From: Paenibacillus sp. BSR1-1
Lineage (GTDB): Bacteria > Bacillota > Bacilli > Bacillales > Cytobacillaceae
Reading direction: 5' to 3'
NCBI RefSeq assembly: GCF_030403775.1
Contig: NZ_JAQMWQ010000002.1
Location: forward strand, 124,001-188,000
Length of the DNA: 64,000 bases
Shown: positions 9,119 through 18,182 of the stretch, one piece after another
How the letters are laid out: each line of letters opens with the position of its first letter
Position numbering within the stretch: the first letter of the stretch is position 1
Program-made: the position numbers and the translations under genes
Notes under the pieces: model-generated
Told to the model about the DNA's origin: nothing
Databases searched by the model: none
Seen by the model: the letters and a program-made list of their open reading frames with translations, nothing else

Positions 9119-9877
9119 CTAAGTACCTAATACCTTTTTTCCACGGGGCTGGGTTCCATTGGCATCTGGTTCGAGTGAAACTCCGATCGCATCAAACGCT
9201 AAGTCATCACCATGTAAGGGATAGGAAAGGAAGCCATTTCCATCCCGATCCACTTGAAATGTACCACAGCTGGTTCGTTTTCCATCATGGATTAACCAAA
9301 CCTGATAGGCTTCTGAACCTTGAGTGGAGGCCAGTCCTTGAACCTTAAACACCAGCTGTCTTGTATCACCCTGCTGATAGATCCAGGCATTTCCTTGTGC
9401 GGAGCTTGAAGCGGGATCCGCAGATTTTAATGAATAAACTTTTACGACCTCAGCAGGGAGCTGTGTTTTTTCTTTTACATTCGCCAGCTCTTCCCTAAGT
9501 TGAAAATTATTCCACAAAACACCGCCAAAGGTTAATAAAAGGACTGCAGCAGCAGCTCCAAATACGGTTTGCCGAATACGTCCTATTGGTTTAGAATCTG
9601 GACGAGGTCTATTTTCCACAGGGGTGGTAGTATTATTAGAACTGTCATCTTGAAAAATGGCATTCATGACTTCTGACTTTAATTCAGAAGGTACTTCAAC
9701 ATCATCCAATTTAAAAGGGATCAAATTCCACGCCTCCCGCATTTCTTGGACTTCATTGCGACAATCTGAACAATTTAAAAGGTGTTCTTCAAATAGAATC
9801 ATTTCTTCTTCTGTTGCTTCGCCAAGCAAGTAAGAGACTAATTCAATGGACAATGAACAGCTATGATTAATCGTCAT
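9119..9877 (-). CDS. Anti-sigma factor, zinc-finger plus RskA-type domain
   Basis: 252 residues. The N-terminal cytoplasmic anti-sigma domain has the zinc-finger motif HxxxCxxC (HLLNCSDC, about residues 32-39) with an upstream His. A single transmembrane segment lies at about 100-120 (VFGAAAAVLLLTFGGVLW), followed by an extracytoplasmic RskA-like domain (about 140-250). It starts 4 bases after the ECF sigma gene, the usual arrangement in which the membrane protein holds its sigma factor. The external domain is expected to sense an envelope signal and be cut by proteases. The signal is unknown. Confidence 0.85.
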   Translation of the reverse strand: MTINHSCSLSIELVSYLLGEATEEEMILFEEHLLNCSDCRNEVQEMREAWNLIPFKLDDVEVPSELKSEVMNAIFQDDSSNNTTTPVENRPRPDSKPIGRIRQTVFGAAAAVLLLTFGGVLWNNFQLREELANVKEKTQLPAEVVKVYSLKSADPASSSAQGNAWIYQQGDTRQLVFKVQGLASTQGSEAYQVWLIHDGKRTSCGTFQVDRDGNGFLSYPLHGDDLAFDAIGVSLEPDANGTQPRGKKVLGT

Positions 9878-9881
9878 TTTT

Positions 9882-10448
9882 TCATTCCCCCATCTCCGTA
9901 ACCATACGATTTCTTAAGATTTTAAGAGTTTGATGCAGCCTGCTTTTAATGGTGCCGATTGGTTCTTGTTTCATATCCGCTATTTCGCGGAGCGTATAGC
10001 CTTCCCAGTATAGCCATTGAATCAGTTCAATTTGGCTGTTTGATAGATATTGATAGGCTTTTTGTATTTGTTCTCTCAGGAGCTTTCTTGATACAATCTC
10101 AGCGGGATTATTGGCAGGATATCCAGGGATTTGCTCCAATTGTTCCTGCCCAATCGAGACAAACGCAGCATCCTTTTTATCTTTCCGATGATGGTCAATC
10201 GTGATATTTCGTGTAATGGTGAGAAGCCAATTCACAAACTGGCCTTTTTCAGGGTTGTACCCCGAATCTGACGTCCATATCCGCATAAAGACAGCTTGGA
10301 CAATCACTTTGGCTTTATCAGGATCCTTCGTCGCTTTTAAACTGAACGAGTATACAAGTTTTATATAGCGATCATATAATTCTTCTAAAGCAGGGCGATG
10401 TTTTTCTTTAATTAATTGCATCAACTCGACATCACTCTTATTTTGCAT
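9882..10448 (-). CDS. ECF RNA polymerase sigma factor
   Basis: 188 residues from the chosen ATG at 10448 (MQNKSDVELMQ). An ATG 24 bases upstream is possible, but the site GAGGGGG lies between them and points to 10448. Sigma region 2 is at about 15-85 (LYDRYIKLVYSF, and FVNWLLTITRNITIDHHRK), and region 4 with its helix-turn-helix is at about 125-180 (GYTLREIADMKQEPIGTIKSR, split by the turn). It is co-transcribed with its anti-sigma factor. The predicted promoter at 10495-10521 implies autoregulation. The gene group resembles SigK-type sigma/RskA pairs. Confidence 0.88.
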   Translation of the reverse strand: MQNKSDVELMQLIKEKHRPALEELYDRYIKLVYSFSLKATKDPDKAKVIVQAVFMRIWTSDSGYNPEKGQFVNWLLTITRNITIDHHRKDKKDAAFVSIGQEQLEQIPGYPANNPAEIVSRKLLREQIQKAYQYLSNSQIELIQWLYWEGYTLREIADMKQEPIGTIKSRLHQTLKILRNRMVTEMGE

Positions 10449-10494
10449 AAAAAAGGCAATCCCCCTCATCATTTCCCTGATCTCTTTACAAAAA

Positions 10495-10521
10495 TAAACG
10501 AATCAAAAAGAAAATCGGTTT
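10495..10521 (-). promoter_or_regulatory. Candidate autoregulated ECF promoter
   Basis: On the minus strand AAACC is followed after exactly 16 bases by CGTTTA, about 47 bases before the chosen sigma start. It matches the arrangement before the gene at 8516. Confidence 0.5.
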
Positions 10522-10574
10522 GTAACATTATATAGAAAATTATTTGAAATTATGGTGACAAGCCCCTTGTTTAT

Positions 10575-10605
10575 TAAAAAAATAGACCTCGCCGTGGACG
10601 AGGTC
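10575..10605 (-). terminator. Terminator of the UMF1-type MFS gene
   Basis: GACCTCG and CGAGGTC form a 7-bp stem with a 7-base loop. Read on the minus strand it is followed by a T run. Confidence 0.8.
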
Positions 10606-10617
10606 ATAGACAGGTTT

Positions 10618-11892
10618 TTATTGAGAAATAGAATTTGATTTTGAGATGTTGGTTGTTTCTGGTACTCTGAGGAGGATCAGACCGCCAATGATGAATAAGA
10701 CGACTAAGCTGAATACTCCGCTGTTTGTATTTCCTGTTACATACGCTGTAAATCCCATTAGTGAAGGTCCTAGAATAGCTGCGAATTTATAAAAAATACT
10801 ATAGAAGCCGAAAAATTCGTTTGCATGATCCTTTGGAACAAGCTTGGCAAAGTAGGAGCGGCTTAATGCCTGAATTCCTCCTTGTGAAGAAGCAACAAGC
10901 ATCGCAAGAATCCAAAAATCTAACGTTGTTTTTAGGAAATAAGCATACGTACAAATGACGATATACACAAATATACCGACGAGCAGCATGGTCTTGGCAT
11001 TAAATTTATCGGCTAGTTTCCCATATAAAACAGCAAATGGCGCCGCCACGACTTGTGTTGCAAATAAAATGATTAATAGACTTTGTGAATCGATACCTAA
11101 ATCTGCTCCATATGTGGTTGACATGGTAATAATTGTGTTAACCCCATCAATATAAAAGAAATAAGCAAGTAAAAATAGAAATAGCGGGCGATATAGTTTA
11201 ATTTTGGAAAACGTCCCAAAAAATTGTTTGAATCCATTCACAATCGGGTTTGGCACACGTTCCTTATAATACACCTGATTTACATTCCTTAGCATCGGGA
11301 TGGTGAATAAGCCCCACCACAACGCTGTGATTGCAAATGAGATTTGGCTTGCAACTGAAACGGAAAGAGGTAGGATTTCTTGCTGCGCAAGAATGATAAG
11401 GGCTATCCCAATAATAAAGGGAATCGTGCTGCCGATATAGCCCATCGCATAGCCTTTTGATGATACCTGATTCATTCGTTCTTCGGTCGTCACATCAACT
11501 AGAAAAGCATCATAGAAAATATTGGTGCCGCCAAAGCCAATCACCGTGACCATATAACAGATTAGAAGGATTAGCCATTGGTTGCTTGGGACTACTGCCA
11601 GTAAAAAGGTAAAAATAATGCCTAAAGCAAAAAAGAAGGTGAAAAATCGTTTCTTGAATCCTTTGAAATCGGCGATGCTGCCCAAAACAGGTGCACAAAT
11701 GGAAATTAGCAAGGTCGCAAACGAATTGGCATAGCCCCAGTAGGCTGTGGAGGTTGCCGCCGCAAGTCCTGCCTCATTGGCAGCTGCCTTAAAATATAAC
11801 GGAAAAACGGCAGTGGTGATTATAATGGAATAGGCAGAATTGGCCCAATCAAATAAAACCCAGCTTTTTTCTTGCTTTGTCATCCGGCTCAT
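10618..11892 (-). CDS. MFS transporter, UMF1 (Atg22-like) family
   Basis: 424 residues with about 12 predicted membrane segments. The N-terminus KSWVLFDWANSAYSIII is the typical signature of UMF1-family transporters (B. subtilis YxiO type), as is the following region with PVLGSIADFKGFKKR between helices 2 and 3. The start ATG follows AAGGGGGATACGAG. The substrate is unknown; vacuolar relatives in yeast export amino acids, but this should not be carried over. The phosphodiesterase gene upstream on the same strand ends 22 bases before this start, so the two form an operon. Confidence 0.83.
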   Translation of the reverse strand: MSRMTKQEKSWVLFDWANSAYSIIITTAVFPLYFKAAANEAGLAAATSTAYWGYANSFATLLISICAPVLGSIADFKGFKKRFFTFFFALGIIFTFLLAVVPSNQWLILLICYMVTVIGFGGTNIFYDAFLVDVTTEERMNQVSSKGYAMGYIGSTIPFIIGIALIILAQQEILPLSVSVASQISFAITALWWGLFTIPMLRNVNQVYYKERVPNPIVNGFKQFFGTFSKIKLYRPLFLFLLAYFFYIDGVNTIITMSTTYGADLGIDSQSLLIILFATQVVAAPFAVLYGKLADKFNAKTMLLVGIFVYIVICTYAYFLKTTLDFWILAMLVASSQGGIQALSRSYFAKLVPKDHANEFFGFYSIFYKFAAILGPSLMGFTAYVTGNTNSGVFSLVVLFIIGGLILLRVPETTNISKSNSISQ

Positions 11893-11913
11893 CTCGTATC
11901 CCCCTTTATTTTT

Positions 11914-13221
11914 TTATAAATCTAGTAATTCTTCAACCACGCTTCCATCTGTATCGCCTAAGCTGACACCGAGTAATCTTGCGAAGGTTGGGCCTTCATC
12001 AATAAGTCGGATTTCAGGCAGGGTGATGTGCCGAATCCCTTTTCCTGCTGCCATTAGAATCGTTCCATAATTCTCTTTCTCTGGTGAATACCCGTGAGTG
12101 GCCAGGGTGTATTTTTTATCGAGAGTTACTTCTTCTTGTGTAATTGATTTGAGATATTCTCCTTCATAGTCTTCTAGAAAGTAATATCCCTTCCTTGCCT
12201 CTAACATAAATGCACAATTTCCGTCTGCCCCTTTTTCCGCAGCCTGTTTACCTGTGAAAACTTTTTCAATTCCGGAGTCAGGATCTTGAAGCAGGGAATC
12301 CAGCAGTGTCTGGAGGTCGCGGATTGTAGTTAGATCTTCCTGGTCCTTAAGATAAATATATGCGGAGCCATCACAACTTTTACAGTAGGCCTTCCAATTA
12401 ATTATTTTGCCTTTTGGATTGGTGGTGATGAGGTTTTGCTTTTTCAAAAGAACATTTAGATGAAGCGCTATATTTTCATCCAAGGCACTATGATCACCTA
12501 ATACAACTATGGTTGAGTTTTCTTCGATTCCACTTTCCTTTAGTGCATCGAGGATTCTTCCAAGCCGATTATGATGGCGGTGAATCGCTGCGATCGCTTC
12601 AGCGCCGGCAAAACCGTGATAATGGCGCTGGGAATCTAAATCAGTAAAGTGAATCATCATTAAATTCGGCTTCTTTGTTTTTATGGTATCTACTGCTGAT
12701 TCGAGCACAAAGTCGTCCAACTCAGGCTGATTCAAACCGTTGCGTATATGTCCGAAGCGTTTATTTAATTCCCATTGAAACCGAGGGGTTCCACTCATTA
12801 AAGAAACAAGAATTTGATTTTGCCATGGGCGGTTGGCGAAAATCTCCGGCATATTAAAATCAATATTGGCTTTGGCTGTAACAGGCCATAGCAGCGCTGC
12901 AGTAGTCATGTCTGCTTTTTTGACTTCATCATAGAGGGTTGTGCCTCGAATGGAATCACGAAACCAATTCCAGTCCGGGGAAAGCCTTGCAGGCTGGAGC
13001 AGGGTATTATTTATGACTCCATGGCGGATTGGGTAGTTGCCAGTCACGATTGTGGCATGACAGGGATATGTGACAGATGGGTAGATGGATTGAACATGCT
13101 GGACGTAGGCCCCGTTGTTTAGAATGGTCTTAAAATGGGGCAGGTCTTTAATGATGGGATAATCTAAAGCTGAGAGACAATCAAAGGATATAATAATTAA
13201 ATGGTCAGTAAGACGATTCAT
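11914..13221 (-). CDS. Alkaline-phosphatase-superfamily phosphodiesterase (nucleotide pyrophosphatase-like)
   Basis: 435 residues. Motifs of the type I phosphodiesterase/nucleotide pyrophosphatase family are visible. These are the metal Asp in IIISFDCLS (about 9-17), the nucleophile Thr region YPSVTYPCHATIVTGNYP (about 49-66), the metal pair in HFTDLDSQRHYHGF (about 185), LGDHS (about 243) and a late His in ATHGYSP. No signal peptide is seen, so it is probably cytoplasmic. It would hydrolyse phosphodiester or pyrophosphate bonds; the physiological substrate is unknown. It is first in a two-gene operon with an MFS transporter. Confidence 0.82.
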   Translation of the reverse strand: MNRLTDHLIIISFDCLSALDYPIIKDLPHFKTILNNGAYVQHVQSIYPSVTYPCHATIVTGNYPIRHGVINNTLLQPARLSPDWNWFRDSIRGTTLYDEVKKADMTTAALLWPVTAKANIDFNMPEIFANRPWQNQILVSLMSGTPRFQWELNKRFGHIRNGLNQPELDDFVLESAVDTIKTKKPNLMMIHFTDLDSQRHYHGFAGAEAIAAIHRHHNRLGRILDALKESGIEENSTIVVLGDHSALDENIALHLNVLLKKQNLITTNPKGKIINWKAYCKSCDGSAYIYLKDQEDLTTIRDLQTLLDSLLQDPDSGIEKVFTGKQAAEKGADGNCAFMLEARKGYYFLEDYEGEYLKSITQEEVTLDKKYTLATHGYSPEKENYGTILMAAGKGIRHITLPEIRLIDEGPTFARLLGVSLGDTDGSVVEELLDL

Positions 13222-13406
13222 GAAAAACCTCCGGATAAGGTTGTACCAGTTAATTCAATTGTACTACAGGAAGGTAGAAATGGAAGAAGGGTCAAAAAAA
13301 ATTTACGGAATCTTTGAAAAATTAATATTGGAAATAATATGCAATAATGATTTTTCTAGTATAATGTAAATATATAAATCGTTGGCTTATAGAGGGGTAA
13401 GGAATC

Positions 13407-14321
13407 ATGACAAGTTTCAAAAGTTATTTTTTAGAAAAAGTAATTAAACTTTCTGTTAAAAGAGTTATGGGAAAACGGATGCTGGAAGTGGGGATTGAAG
13501 AAAGACGCCAAAAACTTGATGCAGCTTCAAAAAGGTTAAGGATGCCTAAAAACAGTATTGTTGAATCCATTCAGATAGAAGGAATGTATGCTGAGTGGAT
13601 TTCCTTTCCAGATTCTCTTAATGATAAGGTGATTCTGTATTTACATGGCGGCGGGTATGAATACTGCTCCGTTCAAACCCATCGTACGCTTGCGGCTGGA
13701 ATTGGGAAGGCTGCTGGAGCGAAGGTTTTGATCCCAGAGTATCGGCTGGCACCAGAGCATCCCTTTCCCGCGGCTATTGAAGATGCCGTCCGTGTTTATC
13801 GGTGGCTGCTTGAAGAGGGATATCAAGCTTCCAATATTATTGTTGCAGGGGATTCTGCTGGCGGGGGCTTAAGTCTTGCTGCCGCTTTAGTTTTAAGGGA
13901 TCAGAATGAACCGCTCCCTGCTGGGATTGTTTGCCTTTCACCATGGGTAGATTTAACAAGCAGTGGTGAAAGCTATGAAACAAACAGAAATTTGGACCCC
14001 TATTTGAATGTAGAGGGTGTATGGAAAGTGGCCCGCGAATATGCTGGCGGGGAATCCCTAGACCACCCTTTGATTTCACCTGTTTTCGCTGATTTAACAG
14101 GACTGCCGCCATTGCTTATCCAAGCGGGTAATCATGAAATTTTGCAAAGTGATGCGGAGCTGCTCGCCGCCAATGCAAGAAAGGCTGGAGTCGATGTATC
14201 GTTCAAAGTATGGGATGGGATGTGGCATGTTTGGCAAATGAGTGGCGATTTTTTGCCGGAAGCGAGAAACGCAATTCAAGAAATTGGAAAATTCGTGAAA
14301 AGAATATTCAATCGAAGGTAA
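13407..14321 (+). CDS. Alpha/beta hydrolase, hormone-sensitive-lipase type esterase
   Basis: 304 residues. The oxyanion-hole motif LHGGGYE lies at about 78-84, the nucleophile motif GDSAGGG at about 147-153, and the catalytic Asp and His are probably in the region after LLIQAGNHEIL (about 237) and in GMWHVWQM (about 272-279). These are the hallmarks of family IV (HSL) carboxylesterases. It is cytoplasmic with no signal peptide. It probably cleaves short acyl esters. It stands alone with its own terminator. A TATAAT at 13360-13365 in AGTATAAT may be its -10 element, without a clear -35. Confidence 0.87.
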   Translation: MTSFKSYFLEKVIKLSVKRVMGKRMLEVGIEERRQKLDAASKRLRMPKNSIVESIQIEGMYAEWISFPDSLNDKVILYLHGGGYEYCSVQTHRTLAAGIGKAAGAKVLIPEYRLAPEHPFPAAIEDAVRVYRWLLEEGYQASNIIVAGDSAGGGLSLAAALVLRDQNEPLPAGIVCLSPWVDLTSSGESYETNRNLDPYLNVEGVWKVAREYAGGESLDHPLISPVFADLTGLPPLLIQAGNHEILQSDAELLAANARKAGVDVSFKVWDGMWHVWQMSGDFLPEARNAIQEIGKFVKRIFNRR

Positions 14322-14402
14322 ATCGTAATAATATTGCCAAAATTTATACGGGATTTGAACTATTAGCTTTATTTTAATGATCTTGAATGTTAAAAGTTGT
14401 TT

Positions 14403-14433
14403 AAACGTTTCTGGTTACGCAGGAGCGTTTTTC
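14403..14433 (+). terminator. Terminator after the esterase gene
   Basis: AAACGTTTCTG pairs with CAGGAGCGTTT (two G-U pairs), followed by T-rich sequence. Confidence 0.7.
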
Positions 14434-14521
14434 TTTTATTAAAATAATTTTCATGTTATAAAATTTGTTTTGTTGGAACATAATGGAAAAGTCCTAAATT
14501 ACAACATGAAAGAGGTTTCAT

Positions 14522-15550
14522 ATGAAGATTTGGTTTAATCGATGGTTTACGACGGTTTCGCATTACATGGATTTGATTCGTGCGAACAATGAGGGTCGGA
14601 AATTTCTTATTTATGGTACACATCCTAATAAGGATGCACTATATCTGCAAAATTGTGATTACGCATTTATTGAGCCAGAAGTGTCAGGGGATGAATATAT
14701 TGCTTTTTGTCTTGATTTTTGTCAGTGGCATGGGATTGATATTTTTATTCCCCGAAAAGAAAATGTGCTCATTTCGAAACGTTTGGCGGAGTTTGAGGCT
14801 ATAGGTGTCAAAGTGTTGGTTTGCCCTGATGCTGATTTAATGGAGACTGTGGACAATAAAGCAGCCACCTATCAATCCATTGCTCAGCGGGTTCCCAGCT
14901 TTTTAATACCCGATTATTATGTTGTGAATAATATTGCTGGATTTAAAATGGCATATGAGTCTTTGAAAGAAAAAGGACATGAAGTTTGTTTTAAACCAGT
15001 CACTGGTGAAGGGGCAAACGGTTTTCGTGTGATTAAGGAAGAGGTTGATTCCATTCAGCAGCTTTTTCAGCATGGGATTCGATTTCGGATGCCGTACAAA
15101 TATGCCTGTGAAATTTTTAGTCAGCAGGAATCTTTTCCTGATTTAATGGTGATGGAATATTTGGATGGTAGAGAATATAGTATTGATTGCTTGGCGTCTC
15201 AAGACGAGCTGTATGCGGCAATTCCAAGGATGAAGGGGGATGGCCGGGTAAGGGAGCTGGTGGAAAGCCTTGAATTGATGAATCTTGCTCGTGATTTTCA
15301 CGAGGAATATAAATTGCCCTATGTTTTCAATATCCAAATGAAATATGGAAACGGGGTACCGAAGCTGCTTGAGATTAATCCAAGAATGAGCGGCGGAATG
15401 CATATTAGCTGCCTTTCAGGAATCAATCTCCCATACCAGGCAATAAAAATCCTGCTCGGAGAAACCCTGCCTCCTATGACACCTAAATTTGGAATACGAG
15501 CCAGCCACATCGAAAAAGAAATGATCCTCAAAGTTGAGGACATAAGCTAA
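14522..15550 (+). CDS. ATP-grasp family protein
   Basis: 342 residues. An N-terminal Rossmann-like domain (about 1-110) is followed by an ATP-grasp fold. ATP-binding Lys and the glycine-rich loop are in CFKPVTGEGANGFRV (about 158-172), the lid region is in VMEYLDGREYSIDC (about 211-224), and the Mg-binding Glu and Asn are in LLEINPRMSGGMHIS (about 282-296). This matches the carboxylate-amine ligase group related to CarB. Partner substrates cannot be deduced. Its transcript ends in a dispersed hairpin repeat. Confidence 0.8.
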   Translation: MKIWFNRWFTTVSHYMDLIRANNEGRKFLIYGTHPNKDALYLQNCDYAFIEPEVSGDEYIAFCLDFCQWHGIDIFIPRKENVLISKRLAEFEAIGVKVLVCPDADLMETVDNKAATYQSIAQRVPSFLIPDYYVVNNIAGFKMAYESLKEKGHEVCFKPVTGEGANGFRVIKEEVDSIQQLFQHGIRFRMPYKYACEIFSQQESFPDLMVMEYLDGREYSIDCLASQDELYAAIPRMKGDGRVRELVESLELMNLARDFHEEYKLPYVFNIQMKYGNGVPKLLEINPRMSGGMHISCLSGINLPYQAIKILLGETLPPMTPKFGIRASHIEKEMILKVEDIS

Positions 15551-15571
15551 ATATAAGAAATAAGTAAAAAA

Positions 15572-15634
15572 TGTCTTTCTGTGGTGTCAGGCACCATAGA
15601 AAGACATTTTTGTGTTTTTGTCCGCCTGGGGTGG
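15572..15634. repeat. Dispersed GGTGTCAGGCACC repeat, copy 1 (also a terminator)
   Basis: A 15-bp stem (TGTCTTTCTGTGGTG with CACCATAGAAAGACA, one G-U) with loop TCAGG is followed by T5, so it can terminate the ATP-grasp gene. A second small hairpin, GTCCGCC with GGTGGAC, lies a few bases on. The same two-part layout occurs at 25156, 33554 and, in part, 58716. Confidence 0.75.
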
Positions 15635-15654
15635 ACGAGCTTATTGATTGCGTG

Positions 15655-16995
15655 TTAGCTTACTTTGGATAGTGGTTGTTGCTTTTGTTGTTTTGATTTT
15701 AATATTGTGTAGATTGGAATTCCGATTATGGTTACAAGGATCGATAGGAATGCGTCTAAAGGTTTGTTTATGACGGTGCTGCCAATTATATATAAGGCAC
15801 CAAGGATGGCTACGATTGGTGTAATTGGATATAAAGGTACTTTATAAAGATTTTGGTTGTTGGAATTTGCCTTTTTTCTTAGTAAGAAGACTGCCACAAA
15901 GGATAGTGCATAGAAGGTGAATACTGTAAAAATCGCTATATCAGATAGACGGTCAGGATCTGCCGCCAGCATCATAATGATAGAGATGGCCATTTGAAGC
16001 AAGGTCGCCCCCACCGGTGTTTTATATTTTGGATGAATGGAAGAAATGGTTTTAGCTGCAGGCAGGAATCCATCCTTTGCCATCGCATAGGGAATCCGCG
16101 GGAATGTAAGAACTTTCCCATTTAAGCAGCCGAAAATAGAAACGAGAATGCCGACGGATATTAGGTTTCCGCCCATTTTTCCAAATAGAATAGCAGCTGC
16201 GGAACTTGCTGCATTCGGACCTAATTCTACAATTTTACTCGCAGGCAGGACATGCAGCATGGCAAGGTTCACTGTCAAGTAGGCGGCAATAACAATTAAT
16301 ATCCCTGTAATAATAGCTTGAGGTAGTGTTTTGCTGGGATTTTTCATTTCGCCGGCCATATATCCTACGTTCATAAAGCCATCATATGCCCATAGTGTTG
16401 CTAATACTGCTGCTCCCATGCTTAATGATTGTGTTACCCCGCTGTCCATATTCATGATTTGAACATCGCCCTGGAAAAGGCCGAAAACGGCAATCAAAAT
16501 AATAGGAATTAATTTTCCGATCGTAGAGATGTTTTGAATGAATCCACCATATTGCGTGCCTAATAAATTCATAAAGCCTAGAAAGAGTATGGTTATGATT
16601 CCAATGATGGTATTACTTGACGCAGAGAAACCAAACAGGTTCGCCACAAGTGTACCAAAATAGAGACCAAGTGCGCCCATGATCGCAGGGCCGTAAATAA
16701 GAGTTTGAACCCAGCCGCATAAGAACCCCCAAAACTTCCCATATACCTCTTCAATATACGCATACAAGCCGCCTGTTTTGGGGATTTTCACACTAACCTC
16801 TGCAATGGTCAAGCCGCTTGCCAAAGTTATGATGCCGCCAATAATCCAAGCCCATAGAGCAAGCGTAGAGTTACCGGTTGAAGAAATGACGATTCCAGGT
16901 TTCATAAAGATTCCAGAACCAATTACTGTACCAACCACCAAAGATGTTGCAACAGCGTAACCAATATTTTTCTTTAAATGTGCCTCATTCCCCAT
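15655..16995 (-). CDS. APC-family amino acid permease
   Basis: 446 residues from ATG 16995, chosen because AGGAGGCGG precedes it at good spacing; an in-frame ATG 21 bases upstream lacks a site. About 12 membrane segments are predicted. The helix-1 signature VVGTVIGSGIFMKPG (about 14-28) is the substrate-backbone binding motif of the amino acid/polyamine/organocation superfamily, and the region GGLYAYIEEVYGKFWGFLCGW matches LAT-type exchangers such as B. subtilis SteT. An amino acid substrate is likely, but which one is not visible. Confidence 0.85.
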   Translation of the reverse strand: MGNEAHLKKNIGYAVATSLVVGTVIGSGIFMKPGIVISSTGNSTLALWAWIIGGIITLASGLTIAEVSVKIPKTGGLYAYIEEVYGKFWGFLCGWVQTLIYGPAIMGALGLYFGTLVANLFGFSASSNTIIGIITILFLGFMNLLGTQYGGFIQNISTIGKLIPIILIAVFGLFQGDVQIMNMDSGVTQSLSMGAAVLATLWAYDGFMNVGYMAGEMKNPSKTLPQAIITGILIVIAAYLTVNLAMLHVLPASKIVELGPNAASSAAAILFGKMGGNLISVGILVSIFGCLNGKVLTFPRIPYAMAKDGFLPAAKTISSIHPKYKTPVGATLLQMAISIIMMLAADPDRLSDIAIFTVFTFYALSFVAVFLLRKKANSNNQNLYKVPLYPITPIVAILGALYIIGSTVINKPLDAFLSILVTIIGIPIYTILKSKQQKQQPLSKVS

Positions 16996-17149
16996 ATATC
17001 CGCCTCCTGTAAACATTTGTCTTTTCTAGATTCACACGAATTATAACATGAAAAAAATCTTTTATATTTTTTTGAAATATTTAAATTATTATTGAAAAAT
17101 AGTTCTGGTGAGTGTTGTTAATTGCACTGTTTTTGGTTATGGTAAGTGT

Positions 17150-17590
17150 ATGAAATTAGAGGAAATTGAGGCAGAGTTTAGTATGAAATTTTTAATTAGA
17201 ACACAAGTTTTAGCTTTGTTGGTTTCATTTTTATGGATTGTCTATCTCTTTATTTTAACTTTTTTTAATCAGCCAGGCCGTGCTCTTCAGTATATGAACT
17301 GGTTTGTTTATGGCTTCGCTATCCTATTTGCGATAATTTTTATATTTTTAACCAAAAAAATGATTAATCGAAATCGGCTGGCTGTTCCCTTAGTGCTTAT
17401 TCCATGTTTAATCCTATACGAGCCGCTGATGGAGGGTATTCTTTTAAGAGTGGTTAATGAAAGCAACAGAATGACCCTAAATTTTCTTTCCCTTTCCACA
17501 GGTTTAATAAAGTTTATTTCCATTATTTTCGGTGTTGTTGTGGGGATTATGTTTTCAAGAGTAAAAAAGATTGAGAAAAGACCGCTTTAA
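17150..17590 (+). CDS. Small membrane protein of unknown function
   Basis: 146 residues from ATG 17150. Alternatives are a GTG at 17108 and an ATG at 17183, and none has a strong ribosome site. Four hydrophobic segments (about 20-40, 55-75, 80-100 and 115-135) make it an integral membrane protein. The short N-terminal acidic stretch EEIEAEF and a basic tail put both ends in the cytoplasm. I recognise no family. A terminator follows immediately. Confidence 0.55.
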   Translation: MKLEEIEAEFSMKFLIRTQVLALLVSFLWIVYLFILTFFNQPGRALQYMNWFVYGFAILFAIIFIFLTKKMINRNRLAVPLVLIPCLILYEPLMEGILLRVVNESNRMTLNFLSLSTGLIKFISIIFGVVVGIMFSRVKKIEKRPL

Positions 17591-17591
17591 G

Positions 17592-17619
17592 CTGATCTAT
17601 TTACAAGATCAGTTTTTTT
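17592..17619 (+). terminator. Terminator after the small membrane protein
   Basis: CTGATCT and AGATCAG form a 7-bp stem followed by seven T. Confidence 0.85.
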
Positions 17620-17725
17620 CTTATTTAGAAAAATGGATTCTTTCTTTCATATGTTAATAGATTGTTATACAGTATAAATAAGAATATTTACATAAGATCT
17701 AACTTAAATGAAAGGAGCTATCCCA

Positions 17726-18130
17726 TTGACTTACACCGAATTAGAACTCATTGCCGAATCTAAAAAGGGTCATGTAAATAATGTGAAACTCTATGAATAC
17801 TTGGATCAGGCAAGGAAGGAATGGTATCATTTTTGTATCCTGCTTGGTGTCGAAGCAGTAGCGGTACATATTGGCGTTGATTATAAAAAGGAAGTATTCC
17901 AAGGCGACAAGCTATTTATCACAACGACGCTAGAACGCGTAGGGAATACCAGCTTTACGTTGACACAAAAAATAATCAGGGATGAACAAGAACTTGTCGT
18001 TTCAGCAGAGTCAGTCCTTACAACCATCGATCGAAAATTAAGAAGTAAGGTTAAAGTTCCTGATGAGATCCGGAGCATGTTAATTAAAGAATCCTTACTT
18101 GATGCTAAACTATTCATTTCAACTACCTAA
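17726..18130 (+). CDS. Hotdog-fold acyl-CoA thioesterase (4HBT-like)
   Basis: 134 residues from TTG 17726, chosen because AAAGGAG lies 9 bases upstream; the in-frame ATG at 17708 lies inside that site's upstream flank. The sequence HVNNVKLYEYLDQARKEW (about 17-34) is the conserved helix region of the 4-hydroxybenzoyl-CoA thioesterase family, with Asn-Asn in place of the common D-xx-GH catalytic arrangement, and VGVDYKKEVFQGDKL-type beta strands follow. It is cytoplasmic. The acyl-CoA substrate is unknown. Confidence 0.72.
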   Translation: MTYTELELIAESKKGHVNNVKLYEYLDQARKEWYHFCILLGVEAVAVHIGVDYKKEVFQGDKLFITTTLERVGNTSFTLTQKIIRDEQELVVSAESVLTTIDRKLRSKVKVPDEIRSMLIKESLLDAKLFISTT

Positions 18131-18139
18131 AAAGAAAAG

Positions 18140-18180
18140 GGACAAATCCCACACCAATGGGTATTTGTCCTATTGTTTTT
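18140..18180. terminator. Bidirectional terminator
   Basis: GGACAAATCCCA pairs with TGGGTATTTGTCC (one bulged base) between convergent genes, with T-rich flank on the + side. Confidence 0.8.
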
Positions 18181-18182
18181 CA

